Source: CAVZGO01 sp963774935 (GTDB lineage: Bacteria; Chloroflexota; Anaerolineae; Anaerolineales; UBA4823). From it: 64,000 nt of DNA. The position numbers and the translations under genes are program-made. The stretch is taken from contig CAVZGO010000007.1 of NCBI GenBank assembly GCA_963774935.1, positions 124,001 to 188,000 on the forward strand, written 5' to 3'. Below, piece after piece: positions 1 to 9,915 of this stretch (positions are counted from its first letter, which is position 1; every line of letters starts with the position of its first letter). The notes under the pieces were generated by a model. The model saw nothing but the letters and a program-made list of their open reading frames with translations. It searched no databases and was not told where the DNA came from.

Positions 1-2459
1 TCGCAAATAATTATTGATCACCGAAACCGAACCATCCATCTCATAACCCAGATCGTACAGGTTGCCGCCTTTGCCAACATAATTGACCTGCGCAGGGATG
101 GTGAATCCTTCGTGGCGTGGCAGGAGATCGCGCTGCCAGGTGACTGGATGGAAGGGCATTACCGGCAGGTGCTCAAGGAATTCAGCAAGCTGCGGTTCAA
201 AGACCTGCCAGCTTGCCTGATCCATGGTAATGTTCGCCAGCATGGCATTGCGGTTCAGTAGCGTCGCACGGATAGCTTGCAAGTGAGCAAGCACCCCTGG
301 CCAATCCGAGTCTACCTGCTCAGCCAGCTTACGCAAAAAGAACAGGTAACTTATTCCACCCATTTGCTCGTCCAACCAACCCGCTTCGCTGAAGAAGGCG
401 CGCAGGCGTGTATTAGCAATCCGGTGACCTGCCGGAACGAGTATCGCTTCCATATCGGCTTTTTCTTCCAGCACAATCTGGCGAAAACGCGCCGGATTAT
501 CTAAACACGGGTCCAACAATACATCCTTCAAGATCGACAGGAGATCAACGCCATGTTCTAAAGTGGCTTTGCTTCGCAGGAAAAACCAGGCAGCAGCCTC
601 TTTTTGACCAACGACGGATGATGTATATACAGCAGGCCGGATACCGCCCGTGCTACGCCCGATACGTTGGGAGAGGCGGACAAAGTCCACTCCACCAGCG
701 CCCATCTCCAGCAGGGCACGCCCAAACAACGAAAGGTAAGGCAGATCATCTTGATTTAGACCATGCAGGTTGAAGCCCAAGTCCAGATAGACGATGCCGT
801 TAGTGAATAAATCGTGGTAAAGAGCTTCAGCACCACAAATATTCGAGACCTCGAGAGGGATGGATTTATTTTGACGATCCAAATCTTCAAGCTTCAAGCT
901 CGGGATAGTGGCAAGCGCCTCTGGAGAATCCGGGGTTTCCTGGCGCATCTTGAGCTGCCGGGTATTTTGGAAGATGGCATCCAGATCGGTCTCATTCATC
1001 GAGGCGCGGATGGCAGCCTAGCTTTTCTTGTTCTTCAGCTTCTTTCTGATCGCTCAAGCCTTCCGCAGGGCGGAGGACAACTACACTGCGGTGCAAATTC
1101 TCTATCAAATACTGACGGATCAGATCCTCAAAGACAGGTTCACCCGCGACAATACGCGCTTTTAATGCTGCAAGAGGCGCATCAAAGGAGAGCGGCGACA
1201 GAGGGTCACCATCATACAACCAGGTGGTTAAAGCACGCAGCATCAGCAGCAAACCGCGCGGGAATGAACCTGTATTGTTTTCCCGCAGACGAAACTCGAT
1301 GGTATTCAAGGCGGCAGCAACGGTTTCAGGATCAATCCCGTTTTCTGCCAGCTCTGACAGCGTTGAATGGATTAAATTCTCCAGGCGCTCAAAATTGGCG
1401 TGCTCGGCACCCGAGCCATCTGCCACGCCTTTCATTCCAGTAGAGAAATACCACTGGCGCAGGTCGCCTTCTACACCTACTCCCGCCAGGTCCTCACCCA
1501 ACCCCGAATCAATTAACGTTTTTCGCAGCGGTGACGCCGACGTCCCAACCAGGACGTAGCCAAGGATGCTCAGTGCCAGGCGGGATTCGGCAGTTTGCGG
1601 CTCGTCCAGCAGCCAGTTGACAACCAGCATGCCTTTCCTTCCATTCGCATCCTTTCCTGCATCGTATGCTACCGTCATGGTAATGCGGTTCTTTAAAGCG
1701 GGGTTGGGGTTGAATGCTGGAGTCGACGGAGGTAGCATCAAAAGCACGAAGATATTCATCCAGTATACGCAGTCTTTGTTCGGGATCGTCGTCGCCATAA
1801 AAATAGATATAGGCATTAGATGGGTGATAATAATCGGAATGAAAGGCTTTGAACTGGGCATACGTCAGGTTGGGGATAGACTGCGGATCACCACCGGAGT
1901 CAACCCCATAGGTGTTATCGGGGAAAAGAGATTGTTGCGCACATCGCGCCAGCAGGCTATCAGGTGATGAATAAGCGCCTTTCATTTCGTTGAAGACCAC
2001 ACCCTTGTAATTCAGGGGAGCCTCCAGGCTCTCTAATTCATAATGCCAGCCTTCCTGATGCAAGGTCTGTTCGGTAATCAGGGGGTAGAAAACTGCATCC
2101 AGGTAGACATCCACCAGATTATAAAAATCGCGCAGGTTCTGGCTGGCAACCGGATAGCAGGTCTTGTCCGGGAATGTCATCGCATTCAAAAACGTGTTCA
2201 GCGAGCCCTTTACCAGTTCAACAAATGGCTCTTTGACCGGGTATTTTCGCGAGCCGCACAAAACGGCATGTTCCATGATATGCGCCACGCCGCTGGAGTC
2301 GCCAGGCGGTGTGCGGAAATTAATCCCAAAAACCTTGTTCTCGTCCTGGTTTTCGAGTGAGAGCAGTCTCGCTCCCGTGCGAGTATGGCGCAATAATCGG
2401 GCGTGTGTATTTAACTCAGGGATATCTCGTTCGTCTACCAACTCAAATCCAAATTGCAT
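1..2459 (-). CDS. M16C (presequence protease-like) zinc metallopeptidase, 3' end off window, two frameshifts
   Basis: Insulinase-superfamily peptidase of the PreP/M16C type, which degrades peptides inside a two-half clamshell. The N-terminal part carries the inverted zinc motif HxxEH (HIMEH, about residue 70), followed by AVLCGS. The reading continues over three frames: 2459 to about 1690, then to about 1018, then to base 1 where it leaves the window. At about 1684-1697 the homologous reading passes from RFKEP into ITMTVAYDAG. At about 1016-1021 one extra base separates KL from AAIRASM. Both shifts are +1. Protein similarity is continuous across them, so I treat this as one gene with probable sequence errors; a real pseudogene is the alternative. 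The ATG at 2459 follows the FAD-subunit gene by 22 bp, so it is probably co-transcribed with it. Confidence 0.85.
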
Positions 2460-2481
2460 TACCGACTCCTATAACAGACTC

Positions 2482-3231
2482 TTATGAAAGACTTGCCAGG
2501 CATCGCCTGGCGAGAACACCAGCCATTTCTTCACGATAATCGGCTGAACCCCATACGTCACCTGCCTGGCTGTATGCGCTACGGGCAGCCATCTCGATGC
2601 CACCCGGTTCGGTGCCATCAAAAGCCAGTGTAGGAGCAGCGCCAAAACCGCCTAACGCCAGACGGGTCCGCCCAGAAGGCCAGACTGCTAAAGCAGCACA
2701 AACAATAGGCTGGTCTGCAGGAGTACGGGCGACATATTCATACGCAAATCGCAGGTTGACTGGCAGGTTGATCTGGGTTACCAGCTTGCTGCGCAATCGC
2801 TCCTTCCGGAAAGGCAGCAGGTCACCCAATGAAATCGTTTCATTTCCGGGCTGCAACACCAGCGCTACATCCAATGCTAACAGTGCAGTGGTCAATGGAG
2901 AGCGCCCATCTGCCGCAAGCACAGTCCCAGCGCATGTAGCGACCTGGCGCAGGTTGTAGGTGGCTTCGAGTAAAATTGCAGCATTTAGCTGCTCCACCTC
3001 GCCGCTTTCCAGCAGGCTCTGCAATGTGACCATAGCGCCAATCTGTACGCTGGACCCTTTGCGAGTGATCTGATCTAATCCAAGCGCTTGCAGATCCACA
3101 ACGGCGAGGTCACTCAAATCGTGATGTCCCAGCGCTGTACCACCAGCCAAAGGTATGGTGAACGGTGCAGGACGAGATAACAAAGCCAGCGCCTCATCCA
3201 AGGTGTGTGGACGGTGATACTCTTTGATCAT
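2482..3231 (-). CDS. FAD-binding subunit of a molybdenum hydroxylase (CoxM/XdhB/YgfM type)
   Basis: About 249 aa. The N-terminus (YHRPHTLDEALALL, then PLAGGTALG) matches the PCMH-type FAD domain of xanthine dehydrogenase/CO dehydrogenase medium subunits, and the middle has a degenerate form of the second FAD motif (TCAGTVLAADGRSPLTTALL). The C-terminal CO_deh_flav_C part (LALGGFGAAP) is present but short. The ATG at 3231 is preferred over the upstream start because the domain begins there; GGAG lies about 9 nt upstream. The large and 2Fe-2S subunits are not adjacent. They may be supplied by the XdhD-like protein at 17.6-20.4 kb, which has its own FAD partner. The loosened FAD motifs make a diverged or second-copy role possible. 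Confidence 0.75.
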   Translation of the reverse strand: MIKEYHRPHTLDEALALLSRPAPFTIPLAGGTALGHHDLSDLAVVDLQALGLDQITRKGSSVQIGAMVTLQSLLESGEVEQLNAAILLEATYNLRQVATCAGTVLAADGRSPLTTALLALDVALVLQPGNETISLGDLLPFRKERLRSKLVTQINLPVNLRFAYEYVARTPADQPIVCAALAVWPSGRTRLALGGFGAAPTLAFDGTEPGGIEMAARSAYSQAGDVWGSADYREEMAGVLARRCLASLS

Positions 3232-3277
3232 TTGACACACTCCACGTAACCTATCAATTATCAATAAATCCCCAGGC

Positions 3278-3784
3278 TTACATCCCAGGAGCCGGAGCAG
3301 CTGGCGTCCCGATCTGATCTTCGGGGTAAATACGCCAGCCAACTGATTCCAGATTGACATCTTGCATTATGCGGTCAGGGACATCTACAAGTACCGCAGT
3401 CGCATCTGCCAGCAATTCGCCATCCATGTTATAGATTGCTGCCTTTGCCTCAGCCATACGGCCTTTACTCTCTCCGGCTGTACCCACCACACGTAGAGGC
3501 GTCTCAGTCGGCACATTTTTCCGATATCGCACATCGAGCCTGGCTGTGAACATAAAACGGGGCTGGTCTGAACTCCCCATATGCACGCGTCCAGCCACCT
3601 CATCCAGCATGGCAGCAATAATTCCACCATGAACGATGCCTGGATAACCCTGATATTGTTCAGGGAGTATGACTTCCACGGTTATTTCTCCGGGGGCAGT
3701 CTGATTGAAATGCAGGTGTAGACCAATAGGATTAGAAACCCCACATACAAAACAGTAGCGTGAGTTTGGTTGGCGTGTATCCAA
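3278..3784 (-). CDS. PaaI-family hotdog-fold thioesterase
   Basis: 168 aa. It has the acyl-CoA thioesterase hotdog core with the typical HGG helix motif (GIVHGGIIAAMLDE, about residues 50-63) and a following strand rich in small residues. An N-terminal CFVCG pair is common in a subgroup of these proteins. It probably hydrolyses a small acyl-CoA; the substrate cannot be read from sequence. It is the first gene of a short minus-strand group (thioesterase, FAD subunit, M16 peptidase). Confidence 0.8.
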   Translation of the reverse strand: MDTRQPNSRYCFVCGVSNPIGLHLHFNQTAPGEITVEVILPEQYQGYPGIVHGGIIAAMLDEVAGRVHMGSSDQPRFMFTARLDVRYRKNVPTETPLRVVGTAGESKGRMAEAKAAIYNMDGELLADATAVLVDVPDRIMQDVNLESVGWRIYPEDQIGTPAAPAPGM

Positions 3785-3987
3785 ATTGACGATCTCCTGG
3801 TTGGAATAAATAAAGCATGGCCGTTATCTTGTATTATTATACTATCCACAGCAGAGCAAAGGTCAGGGGAGGAGATTATTCTGAATCATTCATTTTTCCG
3901 ATAGGTGATGAGATCAAAGTGCCGAAGTTATTGAAGAATAACAAAAATAAGGGTATAAATAAATAAGTTACCAGGAGGTTTTTCTCA

Positions 3988-4452
3988 ATGACAACCCGCG
4001 CACAAATTGATGAATTTTGGTCGCTGAAACGGCTGGCGATCGCTGGCGTATCCCACAATCCGCAAGACTTTTCCCGAACAGTCATGAGCGAGCTGCAAAA
4101 GCGTGGCTATCAAGTCTACCCGGTGAACCCTAACCTGAAAGACGTGGACGGCAAACCTTGTTACGCACAGGTTCAGGATATCCAACCCGCGGTGGATGGC
4201 GTGATCATCTTAACCCAACCTGATGCCACTGAGCAAATCGTAGTCGATTGCGCAGCAGCTGGAGTGCCGAGAGTCTGGATGCACCAGGGTGGCGGGCCAG
4301 GCGCGGTCAGCCAGAATGCAATCAAGTATTGCCAGGATCATGGGGTGCAGGTCATTGCAGGTTACTGCCCATTCATGTTCCTGCCCGGCACACCATTCTT
4401 CCATCGCTTTCATGCCTGGACACTCAAGCTATCCGGCCGGTATCCGAATTAA
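3988..4452 (+). CDS. CoA-binding protein (YccU-like, Rossmann fold)
   Basis: 154 aa single-domain CoA_binding protein, similar to the N-terminal domain of succinyl-CoA synthetase alpha. Visible are the nucleotide-binding start (LAIAGVSHNPQDF), the YPVNP strand, a VWMHQGG segment and the family ending with CPFMFLPG. A strong ribosome binding site (AGGAGG) lies about 9 nt before the ATG. The family binds CoA in structures, but its cellular role is not settled. It stands alone ahead of the glmS leader. Confidence 0.85.
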   Translation: MTTRAQIDEFWSLKRLAIAGVSHNPQDFSRTVMSELQKRGYQVYPVNPNLKDVDGKPCYAQVQDIQPAVDGVIILTQPDATEQIVVDCAAAGVPRVWMHQGGGPGAVSQNAIKYCQDHGVQVIAGYCPFMFLPGTPFFHRFHAWTLKLSGRYPN

Positions 4453-4559
4453 GCCCGACAAGAAATTCCGAGTGTACCGGGTTTTCAGAGAGAGCCAGGC
4501 AGTAACTCCTACTGGTAATTGTAATAGTAGCATGCACGCTCTGCGTAATTATTCTGCGT

Positions 4560-4565
4560 TATAAT
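4560..4565 (+). promoter_or_regulatory. Candidate -10 box (TATAAT) upstream of the glmS leader
   Basis: A perfect TATAAT lies about 70 nt before the ribozyme cleavage site, which fits a start for the glmS leader transcript. I see no good -35 hexamer at normal spacing, so this is a weak call. The rest of 4453-4634 shows no gene. Confidence 0.4.
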
Positions 4566-4634
4566 TCACTTCGCTCATTTCCTTGAGAATGGAGGTGCAG
4601 GCAATCAATTGAAATTGTCATCCATGGGAAAGAC

Positions 4635-4862
4635 AGCGCATGGACTGGGAGCCAGCTAGCCAGGCTCTCCCAGTTGACGAGGATGAGGGTTCCTGGTCGC
4701 AGGACCAGGTCAGTCGAGCAACTCAGTAACGTTGGAAGCCTCGATAAAATCGACAGATCAGCGGAAGCCCTCCGGGTGAGCCGCCACCCGCCTTCTTTCC
4801 CTCCAGCAGCAATCCGTTGTCAACACTGCCGGGCGACCGAGCGGACAAAACCGACGGAGGCG
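4635..4862 (+). ncRNA. glmS ribozyme/riboswitch (glucosamine-6-phosphate-activated self-cleaving RNA)
   Basis: The 484-bp gap before glmS holds the glmS ribozyme core. AGCGC begins at 4635, giving the expected self-cleavage between A4635 and G4636. P1 is formed by 4644-4653 with 4663-4674 (one bulged T). It is followed by the conserved GUUGACGAGG core segment at 4673-4682. GAGGG (4685-4689) pairs with CCCTC (4768-4772), preceded by GCGGAAG as in the family core. The P3 hairpin is CGGGTG/CACCCG (4773-4790). The P2 region has two extra hairpins: CCTGGTC/GACCAGG at 4692-4709 and TCGAT/ATCGA at 4741-4752. In this class, GlcN6P acts as a cofactor for cleavage and lowers glmS expression. The exact 3' end is approximate. 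Confidence 0.9.
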
Positions 4863-4936
4863 GTCATTTCTGGTTATGATTTCTGTGCAGTGCACTTAAG
4901 TCATAATAAATCTATCTAGACGGAGGGATTCCGAAT

Positions 4937-6781
4937 ATGTGTGGAATAGTGGGCTATATTGGCTCGCGCGATGCCACGCCGATCATCCTCAACGGGTTGA
5001 AGCGGCTGGAATATCGCGGCTATGACTCTGCTGGTCTGGCAATATTGCAGGATGGTCGCATTGTGATACGCCGGGACGCCGGAAAGCTATCGCGGCTGGC
5101 TTCACTGGTTGACGATCAGCCAGTTCACGGGCAGGTAGGAATTGGACATACTCGCTGGGCTACCCATGGTGAACCAAATGCACGAAATGCGCACCCTCAC
5201 ATGGGAATGACAGGCAACGTTGTGCTGGTACATAACGGTATCGTCGAAAATTTTCTGGAACTACGGGAAGAATTACGCGCTGAAGGGGTGGTGTTCAATT
5301 CCGACACCAACTCGGAGGTGATCGTACATCTGGTAGAACGCTATCTTTCGACAGATACAAGTTTACCCGAAGCAGTAAGACAGGCGCTGCAACACCTCAA
5401 AGGTGCCCATGGCATCGTCGTGTTTTCTTCCAAAGAACCTGACAAAATCGTTGCAGCCCGGATCGGCAATGCAGGTGGCGTGGTTATCGGCCTGGGACAG
5501 GGAGAGACGTTCATCGCATCTGACCTGCCCGCAATCCTTGACCATACCCGTCACATGGTTTTCCTTGACTCGCACCAGATGGCGGTGGTCACGCGCAAGG
5601 GAGTCGATGTGCAGACCTTGCGCGGCGAGCGGGTAGATTATGAAATCCATAATGTCGCCTGGGATCCGGTAGCAGCCGAGAAAGGTGAGTACCGCCATTT
5701 CATGGAAAAAGAAATCCATGAGCAGGTTCGCTCCCTGACGGATACCATCGCCGGGCGAGTAGATTTCGAGAATGGACATGGTGTCCGCTTACCTGAGCTG
5801 AACCTGACGCATGAGTTAGCTCGCCGAATACAAAAAATCTTCATCACCGCATGTGGGACCGCCGGACATGCCGGGCTGGTCGGTAAAGTACTGATTGAAC
5901 ACATCGCCCGCATTCCGGTTGAGGTGGATATCGCCTCAGAGTTCCGCTATCGCGACCCGATTGTGGATAGCAATACTGTAGTGCTGGCGATCAGCCAGTC
6001 GGGTGAAACCGCCGATACGTTGGCAGCGATGGAAGAGGCGCGCAGCAAAGGCGCAGTGGTCTGGTCAATTGTAAATGCTATCGGCTCGCAAGCCATGCGC
6101 ATCGCCGATGGGTATATTTCTATGCAAAGCGGCCCAGAAATTGGGGTAGCCTCGACCAAAGCCTATACCGCGCCATTGGTCGATTTATACATGCTGGCAA
6201 TCCTGCTGGGTGACTTGCGCGGTACGCTTGACCGCGCCACACGCCGTAAGCTGGTAGCGGATCTGCGTCTCATACCCGATCTGGCAGGGCGCTGCCTGGA
6301 TCGGGACGGTGATGTTGAAAAAGTCGCCCAGGCGCTTGCCCACACCAGCCACTGCCTGTATCTGGGCCGCGGGATTAATATGCCCACCGCTTACGAAGGC
6401 GCACTCAAGCTGAAAGAAATCTCTTATATTCACGCTGAAGGCTATCCGGCAGGTGAGATGAAACACGGTCCGATTGCATTAATCGACCGCGATATGCCGG
6501 TAGTAGTGATCGCTCCCCGTGATCCATGGTACGAAAAAATGCTCAGCCAGATCGAGCAAGCTAAAGCGCGCGGTGGAACTGTAATTGCCGTCGCCACAGA
6601 TGGAGATCAGGTAATCACTGACCTGGCAGACCATGTCTTATGGGTGCCAGAGACACCCTGGCTGCTCAGCCCGGCAATCACGGTCATACCGCTCCAGCTC
6701 CTGGCGTATCACATTGCCGCAAAGCGAGGACTGGATGTCGATCAGCCCAGAAACCTGGCAAAATCAGTGACTGTGGAATAG
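4937..6781 (+). CDS. glmS: Glutamine--fructose-6-phosphate aminotransferase (isomerizing)
   Basis: 614 aa, full length. It makes glucosamine-6-phosphate from fructose-6-phosphate and glutamine, the first step of amino-sugar and peptidoglycan precursor synthesis. The N-terminus MCGIVGYIG provides the Ntn catalytic Cys2, followed by class-II glutaminase motifs (GIGHTRWATHGEP, VHNGIVEN). Two SIS domains follow: the first with ACGTAGHAG and SQSGETADT, the second with EGALKLKEISYIHAEGY. The C-terminus QPRNLAKSVTVE is typical. It sits directly behind the ribozyme, so expression is expected to fall when GlcN6P accumulates. Its 3' end overlaps the convergent LuxC-like gene by 40 bp. Confidence 0.98.
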   Translation: MCGIVGYIGSRDATPIILNGLKRLEYRGYDSAGLAILQDGRIVIRRDAGKLSRLASLVDDQPVHGQVGIGHTRWATHGEPNARNAHPHMGMTGNVVLVHNGIVENFLELREELRAEGVVFNSDTNSEVIVHLVERYLSTDTSLPEAVRQALQHLKGAHGIVVFSSKEPDKIVAARIGNAGGVVIGLGQGETFIASDLPAILDHTRHMVFLDSHQMAVVTRKGVDVQTLRGERVDYEIHNVAWDPVAAEKGEYRHFMEKEIHEQVRSLTDTIAGRVDFENGHGVRLPELNLTHELARRIQKIFITACGTAGHAGLVGKVLIEHIARIPVEVDIASEFRYRDPIVDSNTVVLAISQSGETADTLAAMEEARSKGAVVWSIVNAIGSQAMRIADGYISMQSGPEIGVASTKAYTAPLVDLYMLAILLGDLRGTLDRATRRKLVADLRLIPDLAGRCLDRDGDVEKVAQALAHTSHCLYLGRGINMPTAYEGALKLKEISYIHAEGYPAGEMKHGPIALIDRDMPVVVIAPRDPWYEKMLSQIEQAKARGGTVIAVATDGDQVITDLADHVLWVPETPWLLSPAITVIPLQLLAYHIAAKRGLDVDQPRNLAKSVTVE

Positions 6782-8448
6782 TAGTGGTAGTTTTCTAATA
6801 TTTGCTCGAACAGGTTAGAAAACTCGATCGTCGTAAAATGACCGGATGGTCGCCCTCGTACCATGTCGAGAGGAAGCAAGCCATCCCAAGAGTAGGCTAA
6901 TTGCGGAAATGCGCCCCGCCCCAGACTGCGAATAGCGGTCACTCCGCGCCTTGCGCAGGCGGTAGCAAACTCAAGTAAGCGCTGATCAAAGCCCTGACCC
7001 GGCTTACCCGCAGCCAGGCTGAGCGACTGCAAATTGGCAGGCGGCAGGCAGCTCAAGTATTTTTCGGGAATTTCCATCCAGTCAGCTACCGGGCGGACAA
7101 TGATCACCCTGCCAAGGCAGGCGTTAACCAGGCTTATCAAGGCGCCCTGGGAAAGAGGCCGTTCATCCAGAGCGACCACATAAGGATCATCATATCCGGA
7201 AAGCACCTTTACCTGTCCAGTAGGCTCCAGCAGCTTCAAACGGTCAAAATTATCTTGTAGCTGCTGTCTGGGCCAGGCACCGCGCGGCAAAGAGTTAGCC
7301 AATGATCGTAATTGCAATTCAAGGCGGATCGCATATTCCAAGGGTGATAAGCCTCCCCCACTTTCAACAAAATGAAAACGTGCCGAGAGGCAGCCGTACT
7401 GGTCCCACATCACCGAATCCAGGGCTCCCAGGAACGAGATAATATCAATCAGAGGCAGTCCGCTCGCTGGATCCGTCAATTCTGGATCGAGCACATCCCT
7501 GGTAATCGCGGCAAATGAAAACTTATGTCCATGAGCATGATAACGCGGCGGGAGAGAATGGTGTAATTGCGCAATTTGATTTCGAACCTGCGCAATGGTC
7601 TCATCACCCGCCGCGATCATCACCAGATCAGGGTGAGAGAGAAGCACCGCATTGACGCTCAGGTCCTGGTAATCCCATACCAAGACAGCAGTAGATGCAA
7701 GCAAATCAGGATCAACTGATTCGATCGCACTGAGTACCATTGGAGAAAAAATAGGCTCCCGGCGCGAGTTCTTAACCAACACCGCCGGAGCGGAGCCACC
7801 CGCCAGCGTGGTTGAGAGCGCCTGGAGGACAATCTGCAGGGCGGTGCCTGGGACATTGCCAGCGCCGAATCCAATGATCAGGTTTGACAGTTCTTCGGGA
7901 CCAAAGAGCGGTTTATTTTTACGCCCGGGCAGGCTTGCTGCCAGCCTGTCCACTGCGCTCGAGGGGAAGAAGCGCAGCCTGCCGCTTAAGCCAGGCATTT
8001 CCTGCCAATCCTGGGCTGCACTCCAGGTTGGCAGGTGAGAATACGCAGCTACATACTGCTGCAGGTCAAATAATGCCTGGCTGCTGAGAGCGATGCGCAG
8101 CATCGTAGGAGAGAAGCCTGTGTAGCCTGGTAATGCGGAGATTGCACGAACGACCTGTTCATCAGTAGGTTCAGAAAGAAGCCGCCCTGCTGCGACCAAG
8201 GCATTCTGCAACCGCAGCCAGAACTGCTCCCCATGAGGCACTCGTCTCCGTTCAGCCTGCAGGGCAGCCAGTAAATCAGCCCAACCTTCGGCTGGCAAGA
8301 TTGGCCAGCGAGAGGAAACAACTCCAGGAGCGTCTGATGTGCTCTCCCTGCCTGCAACAGAAGAAAAAACAGAGTAACTCGTACTGGTAGATATGAACTG
8401 GCTGCGCAACCTTTCTGGCAGCCAGAATCCGTCCAGGGGCTGGATCAT
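6742..8448 (-). CDS. LuxC-like acyl-CoA/acyl-protein reductase (PF05893 type)
   Basis: About 568 aa. The central region resembles LuxC fatty-acyl reductases of the aldehyde-dehydrogenase superfamily: FGAGNVPGTALQIVLQAL (cofactor-binding G-N-x-P-G loop), then an APAVLVKNS segment, and later HGHKFSFAAI. LuxC reduces an activated acyl group to an aldehyde using NADPH. The ATG at 8448 is chosen because it follows AGGCGAG and lies 14 nt after the LuxE-like gene. It is the last gene of the long minus-strand operon. Pairing with a LuxE-like activator suggests reduction of a carboxylic acid to an aldehyde; the substrate is unknown. I cannot place the catalytic Cys with confidence. Confidence 0.75.
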   Translation of the reverse strand: MIQPLDGFWLPERLRSQFISTSTSYSVFSSVAGRESTSDAPGVVSSRWPILPAEGWADLLAALQAERRRVPHGEQFWLRLQNALVAAGRLLSEPTDEQVVRAISALPGYTGFSPTMLRIALSSQALFDLQQYVAAYSHLPTWSAAQDWQEMPGLSGRLRFFPSSAVDRLAASLPGRKNKPLFGPEELSNLIIGFGAGNVPGTALQIVLQALSTTLAGGSAPAVLVKNSRREPIFSPMVLSAIESVDPDLLASTAVLVWDYQDLSVNAVLLSHPDLVMIAAGDETIAQVRNQIAQLHHSLPPRYHAHGHKFSFAAITRDVLDPELTDPASGLPLIDIISFLGALDSVMWDQYGCLSARFHFVESGGGLSPLEYAIRLELQLRSLANSLPRGAWPRQQLQDNFDRLKLLEPTGQVKVLSGYDDPYVVALDERPLSQGALISLVNACLGRVIIVRPVADWMEIPEKYLSCLPPANLQSLSLAAGKPGQGFDQRLLEFATACARRGVTAIRSLGRGAFPQLAYSWDGLLPLDMVRGRPSGHFTTIEFSNLFEQILENYHYYSTVTDFARFLG

Positions 8449-8462
8449 CTCATCTCGCCTTA

Positions 8463-9905
8463 TTAAATCTGAGCCGCACAACCAGCTTCGTCCAGCAAGT
8501 CGACACGCTGGATCGATTCACGTTGAATGTATGCACCTGCATCACCGCAGGAGCAGTCAAGGTTTGGATCATACTCTGCCCCATTGATCAGGCGAACCCG
8601 GTCTGCAGTGCGAAAGAAAGCCGGAAAGAGGTAACCACCACCGAATGGGTCGAAAAACGCCAGCATTCCGGTAGAATCAGCACTTATTTGCGGCTGGTTG
8701 TCCTGGTCAAGGGTTATGACATACACCCAGGGCGGCAGATGATAATTTCCCTGTGCGCATTGCATGGCAGCCCAGTTCCCCTCAGCCATGCCATATACAT
8801 CCCGGACAGGAAGCGGGTCACCTGTGCTCAAGACGAGAGTGCGGGCGAGGTCCAGTCGGATTTGAGCCGGTGTGAACGGATAGTGCTCTTTCATCCCCCC
8901 ACCACTGCCAATCAAGCTGCCCACAGGCAAGCGCAATAGGCGACCCTGCTGCGCCAGGGTAAGCGATACGGCATGCAAGTGCGACCAACCGCCAAAGAGA
9001 AGCAGCTTCTCACCGTTATCCGCCGCAAGTTGAGCCAGCTCCAGCGTCCGCCGCACTGCCAGCCCATTAACGTAGTGGTCATTCATCCAATTCATAAAGG
9101 GAAACATCAGTTTACGCTCGACCATCCCCGACCAGCCCGGACGGAATATACGACCAGATCGCACCCTCACCTGGTCTGGCAGGGCTGGAAACGGGATGGT
9201 GAAATGAAACCGGTCGGGCTTGTCCCAGACACGCAGAACGCTAAAACTTGCCATGCGCACCATAGCAATGCGCGTTTTTCGGGGCATGATGAATACTGCC
9301 CGGTGATCGGCTTGCATGCCGAGGTAGCGCTGAAATGATAGATAAAAACTCTCTACGGTACGATCAGTCCCAGCCCGGTCACGTACCATAATGGTCGAAC
9401 GCCCAGAGGTGCCGCTGGAGGTGGAAAATTCAAACGAATAATCGCTGTAAACACGCTCGATGGCTGATAAAAATGTTTCCAGGGATGAATACTGATCCCT
9501 GAATTGTTCCTGGCGATCCAAAGGGAGTTCGATGGACAGTTGGTCTGCCAGCCAATGGAGAAAAGCCTCCGGGCGGTCCTGAGGAAAAGGGGTACCCAAG
9601 GTATCGATATAGGATTTAAAAGTTTGAGCAGTCGGTCGCAGCAGTCGAGACAAGTCAGCTTGATTGACTTGTGCACCGATACCCCGGGCGGCAACTGTGG
9701 TTCGATAAGCACGATTGCGCTCATAATGCCAGGCGTGGGCATCTAAAATCGATTGGAGCAAGACCTCCCGTCGTTGGATGGGGTCCAGGTGCCAGAACAG
9801 CTCCAATGGCGGGTCCTGCCACCTTTTCTGCTGGCTAGCAGTGAGTAGAGGCTCAACCTCGGGCGCGAATGTTTTTACCCGCATATCACCAAAAGCAGAC
9901 TCCAT
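8463..9905 (-). CDS. LuxE-like acyl-protein synthetase (adenylate-forming)
   Basis: About 480 aa. It resembles LuxE/phenylacetate-CoA-ligase-type adenylating enzymes. Visible are the phosphate-binding segment FSTSSGTSGRSTIMVRDRA, a central SLIGSGGGMKEHY, a VYGMAEGNWAAMQC motif where adenylation enzymes have their Y-G-x-(T/A)-E loop, and a C-terminal DLCS-like cysteine pair. In lux operons LuxE activates a fatty acid and hands it to LuxC. The ATG at 9905 is chosen over the longer frame because the upstream frame overlaps the previous gene. It is followed after 14 nt by the LuxC-like gene, which supports a joint acid-to-aldehyde reaction. Confidence 0.75.
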   Translation of the reverse strand: MESAFGDMRVKTFAPEVEPLLTASQQKRWQDPPLELFWHLDPIQRREVLLQSILDAHAWHYERNRAYRTTVAARGIGAQVNQADLSRLLRPTAQTFKSYIDTLGTPFPQDRPEAFLHWLADQLSIELPLDRQEQFRDQYSSLETFLSAIERVYSDYSFEFSTSSGTSGRSTIMVRDRAGTDRTVESFYLSFQRYLGMQADHRAVFIMPRKTRIAMVRMASFSVLRVWDKPDRFHFTIPFPALPDQVRVRSGRIFRPGWSGMVERKLMFPFMNWMNDHYVNGLAVRRTLELAQLAADNGEKLLLFGGWSHLHAVSLTLAQQGRLLRLPVGSLIGSGGGMKEHYPFTPAQIRLDLARTLVLSTGDPLPVRDVYGMAEGNWAAMQCAQGNYHLPPWVYVITLDQDNQPQISADSTGMLAFFDPFGGGYLFPAFFRTADRVRLINGAEYDPNLDCSCGDAGAYIQRESIQRVDLLDEAGCAAQI

Positions 9906-9915
9906 CTGCTGACTC

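Noticed and set aside
814..1443. Plus-strand open frames of 209 aa and 111 aa opposite the M16 peptidase
   Set aside because: They are antisense to clear M16C coding sequence and show no family features.
4674..4919. 81-aa plus-strand open frame upstream of glmS
   Set aside because: It lies inside the glmS ribozyme and its sequence is explained by RNA structure.
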